A stretch of DNA of 64,000 bases, from assembly GCA_029961045.1 (NCBI GenBank), contig JASBVN010000006.1:36474-100473 (forward strand), given 5' to 3'. The stretch comes from Alicyclobacillaceae bacterium (GTDB taxonomy: Bacteria; Bacillota; Bacilli; Kyrpidiales; Kyrpidiaceae). The notes under the pieces are model-generated. The model did not search any database. It had not been told where the DNA came from and saw nothing but the letters and a program-made list of their open reading frames with translations. The translations under genes were made by a program, and so were the position numbers. Shown one piece after another: positions 17,116-25,066 of this stretch (its first letter is position 1; each line of letters begins with the position of its first letter).

Positions 17116-17625
17116 TCAACGAGGAGCCGGACAGAGAGACGCCGGCAAGCGCAAGGGCGAGGAATGTTCCACCGGCACCGTCCGGAGGTAGGCAAACTCG
17201 TCGCAACTGGGAAATTTGCTGCAGTTCAAGCAGTCCTTCCACACCTTGTGGGGAAGGGAATGCTTCTCCACGGGATGAAACCCGCACCGCTCAAAAAAAG
17301 CGCGCTGGTACGTCAAAGCCAACACTTGGGGAATCCCCAGGCTCCGGGCCTCCTCCACCAGAGTTTCCACTAATTTTCTCCCGATCCCCCTCCCCGTAGC
17401 TTCGGGGGCGACAGCCAGGGACCGGATCTCAGCCAGATCGGCCCACAAAATATGAAGCCCCGCCACTCCCAGGAGGCGGTCCTCCTCCACGGCGACGGTG
17501 AAACATTGGAGCGACTCATATAAGGACAAACGGGAACGGGGAAGCAACAGGCCCTGGGCGGCGTAATATCCGACCAGACCGTGAATGGCCTCCACATCCT
17601 GCATGACGGCCTTGCGCAACTGCAT
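17116..17625 (-). CDS. Stand-alone GNAT N-acetyltransferase, probable N-acetylglutamate synthase
   Basis: A 169-residue single GNAT domain. Acetyl-CoA binding is in SLAVAPEATGRGIGRKLV (about residues 70-87), followed by LALTYQRAFFERCGF. The C-terminus has a conserved-looking cysteine cluster, VWKDCLNCSKFPSCDE. The opening LRKAVMQDVEAIHGLVGYYAAQ and the LLLPRS segment match the short ArgA-like acetyltransferases that act as N-acetylglutamate synthase in several bacteria lacking classical ArgA. The ATG at 17625 has GGGGGAA upstream. Tandem ARG boxes cover its promoter, which strongly supports a role in arginine synthesis. It is monocistronic; no other arginine gene is near. Confidence 0.82.
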   Translation of the reverse strand: MQLRKAVMQDVEAIHGLVGYYAAQGLLLPRSRLSLYESLQCFTVAVEEDRLLGVAGLHILWADLAEIRSLAVAPEATGRGIGRKLVETLVEEARSLGIPQVLALTYQRAFFERCGFHPVEKHSLPHKVWKDCLNCSKFPSCDEFAYLRTVPVEHSSPLRLPASLCPAPR

Positions 17626-17657
17626 GTTCCATTCCCCCATCCCGCGAGCATGCACCA

Positions 17658-17711
17658 GAATAAATATTCGATGATAGTCATAAATATACATCCTCGCGCC
17701 CGCGCTGTCTA
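17658..17711 (-). promoter_or_regulatory. Promoter with tandem ARG boxes (ArgR/AhrC operator)
   Basis: On the minus strand TAGACA (17711-17706), 17 bases, TATATT (17688-17683). Two ARG-box-like palindromes follow: the core GAATAAATATTC at 17658-17669 and the weaker TCATAAATATACAT at 17678-17691, which covers the -10. Their centres are 21 bp apart, the spacing of tandem 18-bp ARG boxes with 3 bp between them. ArgR with arginine should block this promoter. Confidence 0.7.
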
Positions 17712-17728
17712 CTCTTATTTGCCCGCAC

Positions 17729-18199
17729 TCACCACATCCAGGTCTTCCCATATCCCGGTCCCGGAGGAGGAGCGCCCCATCCCGCGCCATATCCGCCTCC
17801 GTACCCGCCCCCATAACCGCCTGCGTAGCCGTGGCCACCTCCGTACCCGCCCGAATAGGGCCCAGGTCCGTAAGGAACGCCCGGCCCCGGAGCCGGATCG
17901 GAAAAGAGCAGCGGCGACAGAGCCAGCAAAGCGGCAAAGGGAATAAACAGCAAAAAGGGATTGATCCTCCGGGTCGCGTTCAGCGGTCCGGGCCGAACAG
18001 GCGAAGAGAGTCCGGCCACTTCGTCCACCTGCAACCAAATTCCCCGCTCCTGGACGTCCAGAAGAGTCCCCCTCAAGACCGCGCGCGCCGTGCGAACCTC
18101 CACCCTCCGTCCCTTCCAGCGCAGGCACCATTTCCAGTGAACAGGAAACGGGATTCGGGGTCTCCGAGGCGCAGCGCCGGTTTCGGACCCGCGTTCCAT
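17729..18199 (-). CDS. Membrane protein with Gly/Tyr-rich tail, unknown function
   Basis: A 156-residue product. Residues about 30-65 form a beta-rich segment (RVEVRTARAVLRGTLLDV) that resembles a small barrel. One membrane helix follows (about 80-99, FLLFIPFAALLALSPLLF), then a tail of about 55 residues made almost only of Gly, Tyr and Pro in GGGYGGGYG repeats. Such tails are common in spore-coat and surface proteins of Bacilli, so a spore or envelope role is a guess. AAAGGAGGGG precedes the ATG by six bases. It is transcribed towards the GNAT gene but is separated from it by that gene's own promoter. Confidence 0.65.
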   Translation of the reverse strand: MERGSETGAAPRRPRIPFPVHWKWCLRWKGRRVEVRTARAVLRGTLLDVQERGIWLQVDEVAGLSSPVRPGPLNATRRINPFLLFIPFAALLALSPLLFSDPAPGPGVPYGPGPYSGGYGGGHGYAGGYGGGYGGGYGAGWGAPPPGPGYGKTWMW

Positions 18200-18308
18200 T
18201 CACATCCCCTCCTTTCCTATATGGAACAGGATATGGCCCGTTGCTCGCCTACGCCTTAGGCGTTCGCGGACCTGTTGTGCTACCATGGAATCCGGAGGAG
18301 GGGTCCGC

Positions 18309-19226
18309 ATGCGCTACCGGAATCTCGATCCTTCCGCACAAACCAAGGGTTTTGCCGACGTGTTGCGCTGGATGATCCGATCCGGAAGGCCCGTCGAAAG
18401 GTGGGCCCGGTGGCGGGATCCGGTCCCGCGGGAGGAAGTGGATGTCCGGATCTTTGAAAACTCGAAGGAATGCTTTGTGCTCTGGATCGGCCACAGTACC
18501 TTTGTGTTGCACCTAGACGGATGCAATGTGTTGTGCGATCCGGTTTTCAGCCCGCGGCTCGGACCAATCCGGCGATATGTCCCGCCCGCACTCGCCCCGG
18601 AGGAACTGCCTTCCATCCACCTCATCTGCATCTCACACAACCATTACGATCACTTGGACCTGCCGGCTCTCCGGAAAATCGTCCGGCGTGACCGCCCCCT
18701 CGTCGTCGTGCCCGAAGGTCTGGGCAAATGGCTGGCCAAGCGGATCGATTCCCCGGTGGAAGAGCTGTCTTGGTGGAAGACTCTCCCGTTTTCACCTGTG
18801 ACCGTCACCGCCGTACCGGCCCAACACTGGTCCAAACGAACCCCGTGGGACACGAACAGGAGCCACTGGTGCGGCTTCGTCATCTCCGCTTCTCGGCGCC
18901 TGTATTTTGCCGGCGACACCGGCTACCACCCCGTTTTTCGCGAAATCGGGGAACGGTTTTCGCTCGACGCCGCCCTGTTGCCCATCGGAGCGTACGCTCC
19001 GCGGTGGTTCATGCGGATGCAACACATGGATCCGGAGGAAGCAGGACAGGCCTTTCTCGACTTGAAGGCCCGCTTTTTCGTACCGATGCACTGGGGGACG
19101 TATCAACTGTCGGCCGAAGATGTACTGGAGCCGCCCCAACGCCTGCGGGAGTGGTGGCGGAAAACCGGACTGCCGGAGGATCGCCTCCGCCTGTTGGCCG
19201 TCGGCGGAGTGTTTCGGCTTCCGTAA
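18309..19226 (+). CDS. Metallo-beta-lactamase-fold hydrolase, UlaG/NAPE-PLD-like
   Basis: A 305-residue MBL-fold protein. The zinc motif HNHYDHLD is near residue 110, with further metal ligands in AQHWSK, FAGDTGYH and the late His in PMHWGTY. The pattern GHSTFVLHLDGCNVLCDPVFS before the motif is typical of the NAPE-PLD/UlaG branch, whose bacterial members cut phosphodiester or lactone bonds in lipids or sugars; the substrate is unknown here. I chose the ATG at 18309 because GGAGGAGGGG is five bases upstream; the earlier ATG at 18285 has none. Single gene, followed by a strong terminator. Confidence 0.85.
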   Translation: MRYRNLDPSAQTKGFADVLRWMIRSGRPVERWARWRDPVPREEVDVRIFENSKECFVLWIGHSTFVLHLDGCNVLCDPVFSPRLGPIRRYVPPALAPEELPSIHLICISHNHYDHLDLPALRKIVRRDRPLVVVPEGLGKWLAKRIDSPVEELSWWKTLPFSPVTVTAVPAQHWSKRTPWDTNRSHWCGFVISASRRLYFAGDTGYHPVFREIGERFSLDAALLPIGAYAPRWFMRMQHMDPEEAGQAFLDLKARFFVPMHWGTYQLSAEDVLEPPQRLREWWRKTGLPEDRLRLLAVGGVFRLP

Positions 19227-19249
19227 ACTCAAGAGCGCACAACACACAA

Positions 19250-19281
19250 AGGGCCGCACCCGCGGCGCGGCCCTCTTCTTG
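19250..19281. terminator. Bidirectional terminator between MBL gene and fadE
   Basis: AGGGCCGC pairs with GCGGCCCT around a nine-base loop (19250-19274), followed by CTTCTTG on the plus strand and TTTGTGTG on the minus strand. The flanking genes converge on it. Confidence 0.75.
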
Positions 19282-19298
19282 CCGGCTCATCCGGCCGG

Positions 19299-21083
19299 TC
19301 ACTGAACCACGTATCTTTCGGCATCCAGGATCCGTGCGGCGATCTCCCGCTTGACTGCCGCCAAGTTGATGGGAGTGTGTTTGGTCAACCTGCGCAACCC
19401 GGCCAGCATCATGTTCAAAGTGGGGCCCTCTTCGGTGGCCGCCAGAACCTCCTTCGCCGTCGCTTCGATCCGGGCAAAGCCTTCGTAGACCTGGCAACGG
19501 GCCATGTTCGCCATCAGCCGGGCTTTCTCTTCACCCTGGGCCTTCGCGAACTTCACCGCGCGCAATACGGCGCTCTCCATGGCGAAAATTTCGATGACGA
19601 GATCAGCTAAGCCGCTGAGGATTTCCTGCTGTTCTTCCAGCTTGGCCTGGAACTTCTGGACCGCCGCCCCCGCCGCGAGCAAGAAGACCTTTTTCGCCTG
19701 CTCGACCAACTGCCGTTCCGTTCCGAGGAACCCGTCCGCCGGAGCCGCCTCGCCTCCCCCGGACATGAGTTCCGCCTGCAGTTGTTGCGCCTTTTGCAAC
19801 AGCGGGAGCTCCCCTTTCATCACCTTGCGCATCAACATGCCCGGGATGAGAAGGCGGTTGATCTCGTTCGTGCCTTCAAAGATCCGGTTGATCCGGGAAT
19901 CCCGGTAGATGCGCTCCGCCTTGTATTCGGCGATGAAACCGTATCCCCCGTGCACTTGGACGTTCTCGTCCGCCACGTAATCCAGGACCTCCGAGCAGAA
20001 CACCTTGTTGATCGAACATTCGAGCGCGTATTCCCCAATGGCGTTTGCCGCTTGCATCCCGACTTGATCCTGAGTCAGGTCGAAGTCTTTCAGTTGTTCG
20101 TCGAACAGCCCCACGGTGCGGTAGACCACCGACTCCGCCGCAAACGTGCGCAGCGCCATCGTCGCGATTTTGTTCTGGATCAGCGGGAACGCCGCCAACG
20201 GCTTTCCGAACTGGGTGCGTTCTTTGGCGTACTTGGCCGCCATGGCCACCGCCATCTTGGAAGTGCCCATGCATCCGGCCCCGAGCTTATACCGCCCGAT
20301 GTTGAGGATGTTAAACGCAATGAGATGGCCCTTCCCGATTTCTCCCAAAACGTTCTCCACCGGAACCGGCACGTCTTCGAGAATCAACTGCCGGGTGGAC
20401 GAACCCTTGATCCCCATCTTCTTTTCCTCGGGACCGGTGGATACGCCCGGGAATCCACGCTCCACGATAAACGCGGTAAATTTCTCTCCGTCCACCTTGG
20501 CGTACACCACGAACACATCGGCAAATCCCGCGTTGGTAATGAACTGCTTGGTGCCGTTCAGAATATAATGGGTCCCTTCGGGATTCAGCACGGCCGTCGT
20601 CTTGGCGCCGAGGGCATCCGACCCGGAAGTCGGCTCCGTCAGGGCGTAGGCCGCAATCCATTCGCCCGTGGCGAGTTTCGGCAGGTATTTCTCTTTTTGC
20701 GCCTTGTTGCCGAAGTAAACAATCGGCAGCGTGCCGATGCCCACATGGGCCCCGTGCGACAAGGCGAAAGCCCCCCCGTACGTCACGTTTTCCGTGATGA
20801 GGGTGGAGCTGATTTTATCCAGTTCCAGGCCTCCGTAGGCTTCGGGGATGTCGGCGCCCAAAAGCCCCAATTCGCCCGCCTTGCGCAGCAACTGCACCGT
20901 CAACTCGAAATTCTGCGCTTCGATTTCTTCGTCCCGGGGCGCCACTTCATTTACGCAGAAATCATAAGTGGTTTTGGCGATCATCCGGTGCTCTTCCGTG
21001 AAGTCTTCCGGTGTAAACACCGCCTCCGGATCCACGGGTCCGACCAGAAAACTGCCGCCTCTCACTTTTTCCTGCAACGCCAT
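19299..21083 (-). CDS. fadE: Acyl-CoA dehydrogenase FadE (YusJ-like)
   Basis: FAD enzyme of 594 residues, the same length as B. subtilis YusJ, that oxidises acyl-CoA to trans-2-enoyl-CoA. The N-terminal and middle acyl-CoA dehydrogenase domains carry YALTEPTSGSDA and the FAD-contact segments. The catalytic Glu is in IFEGTNEINR, and a C-terminal helical extension of about 170 residues is typical of this long subfamily. The ATG at 21083 is favoured over one nine bases earlier by spacing from AGGAG. It is the last gene of a fadN-fadA-fadE operon, in the same order as B. subtilis yusLKJ. Confidence 0.93.
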   Translation of the reverse strand: MALQEKVRGGSFLVGPVDPEAVFTPEDFTEEHRMIAKTTYDFCVNEVAPRDEEIEAQNFELTVQLLRKAGELGLLGADIPEAYGGLELDKISSTLITENVTYGGAFALSHGAHVGIGTLPIVYFGNKAQKEKYLPKLATGEWIAAYALTEPTSGSDALGAKTTAVLNPEGTHYILNGTKQFITNAGFADVFVVYAKVDGEKFTAFIVERGFPGVSTGPEEKKMGIKGSSTRQLILEDVPVPVENVLGEIGKGHLIAFNILNIGRYKLGAGCMGTSKMAVAMAAKYAKERTQFGKPLAAFPLIQNKIATMALRTFAAESVVYRTVGLFDEQLKDFDLTQDQVGMQAANAIGEYALECSINKVFCSEVLDYVADENVQVHGGYGFIAEYKAERIYRDSRINRIFEGTNEINRLLIPGMLMRKVMKGELPLLQKAQQLQAELMSGGGEAAPADGFLGTERQLVEQAKKVFLLAAGAAVQKFQAKLEEQQEILSGLADLVIEIFAMESAVLRAVKFAKAQGEEKARLMANMARCQVYEGFARIEATAKEVLAATEEGPTLNMMLAGLRRLTKHTPINLAAVKREIAARILDAERYVVQ

Positions 21084-21125
21084 TTCAATCATTCTCCTCT
21101 CCGAAAAAATCGCGGGTGTCCGGGG

Positions 21126-22304
21126 TCATGGACGCTCGAACACGCCTGCGGCGCCCATTCCCCCGCCGATGCACATGGTCACGACTCCGTACCGGCTGCC
21201 CCGGCGGTGCATTTCGTTCATCAGGGACACCGTCAGCTTCGCCCCGGTGCAACCCAGCGGATGACCCAGGGCAATCGCTCCGCCGTTGACATTGGTCTTT
21301 TCCGGGTCCATGCCCAATTGGCGCATGACGGCCAAGGACTGGGAGGCAAACGCCTCGTTCAGTTCAAACAGGTCGATGTCGTCCAGCTTCAACCCGGCCA
21401 GTTTCAAGGCTTTCGGAACGGCTTCCACCGGGCCGATCCCCATGATGTCGGGATCGACGCCGCCGACGGCGAAGCTGCGGAAGATCAACTTGGGTTCGAG
21501 CCCCAGCTGCGCCGCCCGTTCCGCCGACATCACCACCACGGCGGCGGCGCCGTCGCTGGTCTGGGAAGAATTTCCCGCCGTCACCGTCCCGTCCTTCGCA
21601 AAAACGGGTTTGAGGTTGGCGAGAGCCTCCATCGACGTATTCGGGCGGACGCCCTCGTCCACGGAGAATTCGATTTCCTCTTCGACCACCCGGCCGTCTT
21701 CCGTCAAGTGAGTGCGCTTGACCCTGACCGGAACGATTTCGTCTTTAAACTTGCCTTCGGCGATCGCCCGCGCCGCCCGTTGATGGCTCCGCAGGGCAAA
21801 AGCATCCTGATCTTCGCGGCTGACGTTGTAGCGCTTGGCCACTTGTTCGGCCGTCAGGCCCATGGACAAGTAGACTTCCGGATAATGCTCCGCCAGATAG
21901 GGATTCGGCCGCAGGGTGTGACCGGTCATCGGCACCATGCTCATGCTCTCCACGCCGCCCGCCACAATGACATCGGCGAAACCCGCCATGATCCGCTCGG
22001 CGGCCATGGCGATCGTCTGCAGGCCGGAAGAGCAAAACCGGTTCACCGTCAGGCCGGGGACCGACGTGGGCAGGCCCGCCCGCAGGGCGACGATCCTCCC
22101 CAGATTCATCCCCTGTTCCGCTTCGGGGATGGCACAGCCGATGATGACATCCTCGACTTCTTCCTTCGCCACCTGAGGCACCCGGCGCAGGGCTTCTTCC
22201 ACCACCAGGGCGCCGAGGTCCTCCGGCCGCGTGTGGCGAAGTGTACCCTTCGGCGCTTTGCCGACCGCCGTGCGCACTCCCGACACGATCACTGCTTCCC
22301 GCAT
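21126..22304 (-). CDS. fadA: Acetyl-CoA acyltransferase (3-ketoacyl-CoA thiolase)
   Basis: A 392-residue thiolase that cleaves 3-ketoacyl-CoA with CoA to give acetyl-CoA and a shortened acyl-CoA. Nucleophilic Cys91 lies in NRFCSSGLQ, with the His in [11 protein letters not shown] and the second Cys in CIGGGMG. It sits between fadN and fadE with gaps of 102 and 42 bases on the same strand, consistent with one operon. The gene begins at an ATG closely preceded by AGAGGGA. Confidence 0.94.
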   Translation of the reverse strand: MREAVIVSGVRTAVGKAPKGTLRHTRPEDLGALVVEEALRRVPQVAKEEVEDVIIGCAIPEAEQGMNLGRIVALRAGLPTSVPGLTVNRFCSSGLQTIAMAAERIMAGFADVIVAGGVESMSMVPMTGHTLRPNPYLAEHYPEVYLSMGLTAEQVAKRYNVSREDQDAFALRSHQRAARAIAEGKFKDEIVPVRVKRTHLTEDGRVVEEEIEFSVDEGVRPNTSMEALANLKPVFAKDGTVTAGNSSQTSDGAAAVVVMSAERAAQLGLEPKLIFRSFAVGGVDPDIMGIGPVEAVPKALKLAGLKLDDIDLFELNEAFASQSLAVMRQLGMDPEKTNVNGGAIALGHPLGCTGAKLTVSLMNEMHRRGSRYGVVTMCIGGGMGAAGVFERP

Positions 22305-22406
22305 CGCATTCCCTCTCTTTCTACCCGTGTTGTTCCGGACATGTCCAACCCCCGCCCAACCCGCCTCCGCGCAGGCAAAAACCCTTCCCGCCGGCGACAG
22401 ACCGGG

Positions 22407-24809
22407 TCAGTTCCGCAGCGGTTTGTTGTGCTGCAACATGTACATCATCCGCTCCTGGGTCTTCGGTTCGCCGACCAAAGACAGGAACGCTTCGCGTTCG
22501 AGATCGAGCAGATACTGTTCTGTCACGACGGTCCCCGCCGGAACGCGGCCGCCGGACAACACATAAGCCAATTTCTTGGCGATTTTCTCGTCGTGTTCGC
22601 TGATGTACCCGGCCATGCGCATGGTGTACGCTCCGATGATGAGCGTGGAATATCCCGTCTCGCCCACGACCGGGATTTTCTTCGGCGCCGGGGGACGGTA
22701 CCCCGCCTCCGCCAACCGCAATACCGTCTGTTTGGCGTCGTACAGCAGCAGGTCGGAGTTGACGGTGATCCGGTCCGCCGGCCGCAGGTATCCCAATTCC
22801 TGAGCCTCTACGGCACTGGTACTGACCTTTGCCATCGCCACGGTTTCAAACGCCCGGTTCACAAAGGGCTGGAGATCGGCCTGGACGCCTTCGGGTACGC
22901 TTTCGAGATTGCGCAACAACATTTCTTTGGTGCCGCCGCCTCCGGGGATGAGTCCGACACCGACTTCGACCAACCCCATGTAGGTCTCCGCCGAAGCCTG
23001 CACCACGGACGCTCCGAAGCAAACCTCCGCGCCGCCTCCCAAGGTCATGCCGAAGGGCGCGGCCACCACCGGTTTGTCCAGGTACTTGAGCCGCATGTTG
23101 GCGTCCTGGAATTGGCGCACCGATTGGTCGATCTGATCCCAAGCCTTCTGCTGGGCGGCCATGAGCATGAGCAAGAGGTTCGCGCCCACACAGAAGTTCT
23201 GGCCCTGGTTTCCGATAACCAATCCTTTCCAGTTCCTCGAGACTTCGTCCGCGGCTTTGAAGATCATCTCCACGACGTCCGGACCGATGGCGTTGTGCGG
23301 AGAATGAAACGCGAGGCACGCAACTCCGTCTCCCAAATCGTACAGCGCCGCCCCGGAATTCTCCATCACGACTTTTTTCTGTTCCCGCAAAGCCCGGAGG
23401 GAAATCTTCTCCTTCGGCTCGTCGATATAGCGATACTGCCCGGTCACGGCAAAGTGGCCGATCCGGCCCGGCTGCCTGTCGTACCACGTGCGCTTTCCTT
23501 CGGACAAGAGCCTTTCGACCAGAGGCGGAATCGTCTCGCCTTCCGCCCGCATCCGTTCGACGGTTTCCGGAACGCCCAGCATATCCCACAGTTCAAACGG
23601 CCCGATCTCCCAGTTGAAACCCCACTTCATGGCCCGATCGACGGCAACGATGTCGTCGGCGATCTCCGGCACTTTGCTCGCCGCGTACAGAAGCATCTTC
23701 TTCGTGACTTTCCACGCCAAAGCGGACGCCCGGTCGTCCTCCGACAGCAGGGCCCGGATCTTGTCCGCAGGGGTTTGAGCGCGTTTCGCCTTGGTCAAAG
23801 ACGGATACTCCACCGCTTGTTTCGGCCGGTACTCCATTGATCGGGGATCCAGCACCCACGTTTCCTTGCCCTTCTCCCCTTTCACCCGTTTGTAGAAACC
23901 TTGCCCGGCCTTGTCTCCGATCCAGCCCCGGCGGACCATGTCGTTGATGAATTCCGGCACCTCAAACGCGGCCCGCTCCTCCGGCGAATCCACGTGGTCG
24001 CGCACGTTCCCGGCCACATGCACAAAGGTGTCCAGGCCGACGATGTCAAGGGTGCGGAATGTCGCGCTCTTGGGCCGGCCCATCGCGGGACCGAAGACGG
24101 CGTCTACCTCCTCGATGCTGTAGCCGTCTTCCAGCATCATCCGAGCCGTGACCAAGAGACCGTAGGTCCCCAGGCGGTTGGCGATGAAATTCGGGGTGTC
24201 TTTGGCCAGAACCACGCCTTTGCCGAGAACCCGGGTGAAAAAATCAGACATGAATTGTACGATCTCCGGGTTGGTTTTCTCCGTCGGAATGATCTCCATC
24301 AACTTCATGTAACGGGGCGGATTGAAAAAGTGCGTCCCGAGAAAATGGGCTTGGAACGCTTCCGACCGGCCTTCCGCCATTTTTGCGATGGAGACGCCGG
24401 AGGTGTTCGAGCTGACGATGATGCCGGGCCGCCAGTGGGCCTCGACCCGCTCCAACAGCGCCCGTTTGGCTTCGAGATTTTCAACGATGACTTCAATGAC
24501 CCAATCGCACTGCGCAATCCGGTCCAGGTCGTCGTCCAAGTTGCCCACGGTGATCCGTTCGGCGCCCCGCCGGCTGAAAAACGCCGCCGGTTTGGCCTTT
24601 AACGCCCGCTCCAACCCCTGTTGGGCGATGCGGTTGCGGACCGCCCGATCCCGCAGAGTCAATCCCTTCGCCTGTTCTTCGTCGGTGAGCGACTGAGGCA
24701 CAATGTCGAGCAAATCCACTTGTAGGCCGACATTGGCCAAATGGGCGGCGATCGCCGCGCCCATGACGCCGGCCCCCAAAACCGCCACCCGATTGATCGA
24801 TCTGGTCAT
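22407..24809 (-). CDS. fadN: 3-hydroxyacyl-CoA dehydrogenase / enoyl-CoA hydratase fusion (FadN)
   Basis: An 800-residue bifunctional beta-oxidation enzyme. The N-terminal part is an NAD-dependent 3-hydroxyacyl-CoA dehydrogenase: GAGVMGAAIAAHLAN at residue 11, the HFFNPPRYMKLMEII catalytic His region, then a C-terminal helical domain. From about residue 485 a crotonase domain follows (GVACLAFHSPHNAIG, oxyanion-loop region GMTLGGGAEVC), giving enoyl-CoA hydratase activity. The order dehydrogenase-then-hydratase is as in B. subtilis FadN and opposite to E. coli FadB. It is the first gene of the fad operon. AAGGGGG is eight bases before the ATG, and a promoter plus an inverted repeat lie upstream. 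Confidence 0.93.
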   Translation of the reverse strand: MTRSINRVAVLGAGVMGAAIAAHLANVGLQVDLLDIVPQSLTDEEQAKGLTLRDRAVRNRIAQQGLERALKAKPAAFFSRRGAERITVGNLDDDLDRIAQCDWVIEVIVENLEAKRALLERVEAHWRPGIIVSSNTSGVSIAKMAEGRSEAFQAHFLGTHFFNPPRYMKLMEIIPTEKTNPEIVQFMSDFFTRVLGKGVVLAKDTPNFIANRLGTYGLLVTARMMLEDGYSIEEVDAVFGPAMGRPKSATFRTLDIVGLDTFVHVAGNVRDHVDSPEERAAFEVPEFINDMVRRGWIGDKAGQGFYKRVKGEKGKETWVLDPRSMEYRPKQAVEYPSLTKAKRAQTPADKIRALLSEDDRASALAWKVTKKMLLYAASKVPEIADDIVAVDRAMKWGFNWEIGPFELWDMLGVPETVERMRAEGETIPPLVERLLSEGKRTWYDRQPGRIGHFAVTGQYRYIDEPKEKISLRALREQKKVVMENSGAALYDLGDGVACLAFHSPHNAIGPDVVEMIFKAADEVSRNWKGLVIGNQGQNFCVGANLLLMLMAAQQKAWDQIDQSVRQFQDANMRLKYLDKPVVAAPFGMTLGGGAEVCFGASVVQASAETYMGLVEVGVGLIPGGGGTKEMLLRNLESVPEGVQADLQPFVNRAFETVAMAKVSTSAVEAQELGYLRPADRITVNSDLLLYDAKQTVLRLAEAGYRPPAPKKIPVVGETGYSTLIIGAYTMRMAGYISEHDEKIAKKLAYVLSGGRVPAGTVVTEQYLLDLEREAFLSLVGEPKTQERMMYMLQHNKPLRN

Positions 24810-24846
24810 CTTCGAACCCCCTTACCGGCTTTCCTTCAACCAAACA

Positions 24847-24891
24847 GTCGGAAGTCTGATCCGACACCCATGTTTCTTCTCCAGTATAGCA
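24847..24891 (-). promoter_or_regulatory. fad operon promoter with candidate operator
   Basis: An extended -10 (TGC-TATACT on the minus strand, 24891-24883) with no good -35 lies about 75 bases before fadN. Between it and the start codon is a perfect inverted repeat, GTCGGA-N7-TCCGAC (24847-24865), placed where a repressor could block early transcription. The binding protein is not known; the TetR at 28317 is a candidate. Confidence 0.4.
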
Positions 24892-24995
24892 TAATTCGAT
24901 GGGGGTGCGGATTTTCCTTCCGTAGGTCACAAAAATCGACAAACGGAAGGAGGCAAAAGCGGCTACGACCGGCCACAACAAAGGGAAAACAAAGG

Positions 24996-25042
24996 GAAAG
25001 AAGAAGAGCCCCCGGGCGCTTCGCATGCGCCCGAGGAGCCCC
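24996..25042 (-). terminator. Terminator after icmF
   Basis: On the minus strand GGGGCTCCTCGGGCGC pairs imperfectly with GCGCCCGGGGGCTC around a seven-base loop, then TTCTTCTTT. It ends the tetR-icmF transcript and separates it from the fad promoter. Confidence 0.75.
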
Positions 25043-25066
25043 GTCTAGGACTCGCAACCGGAAAAC

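Noticed and set aside
22305..22406. A separate promoter or small gene between fadN and fadA
   Set aside because: No promoter elements or ribosome-preceded frame; it looks like a simple spacer within the operon.
19782..23840. A 1352-codon open frame on the plus strand
   Set aside because: It runs antisense to fadE, fadA and fadN, has no ribosome site, and its product is His/Arg/Pro-rich without any domain. It is a GC-rich antisense shadow.
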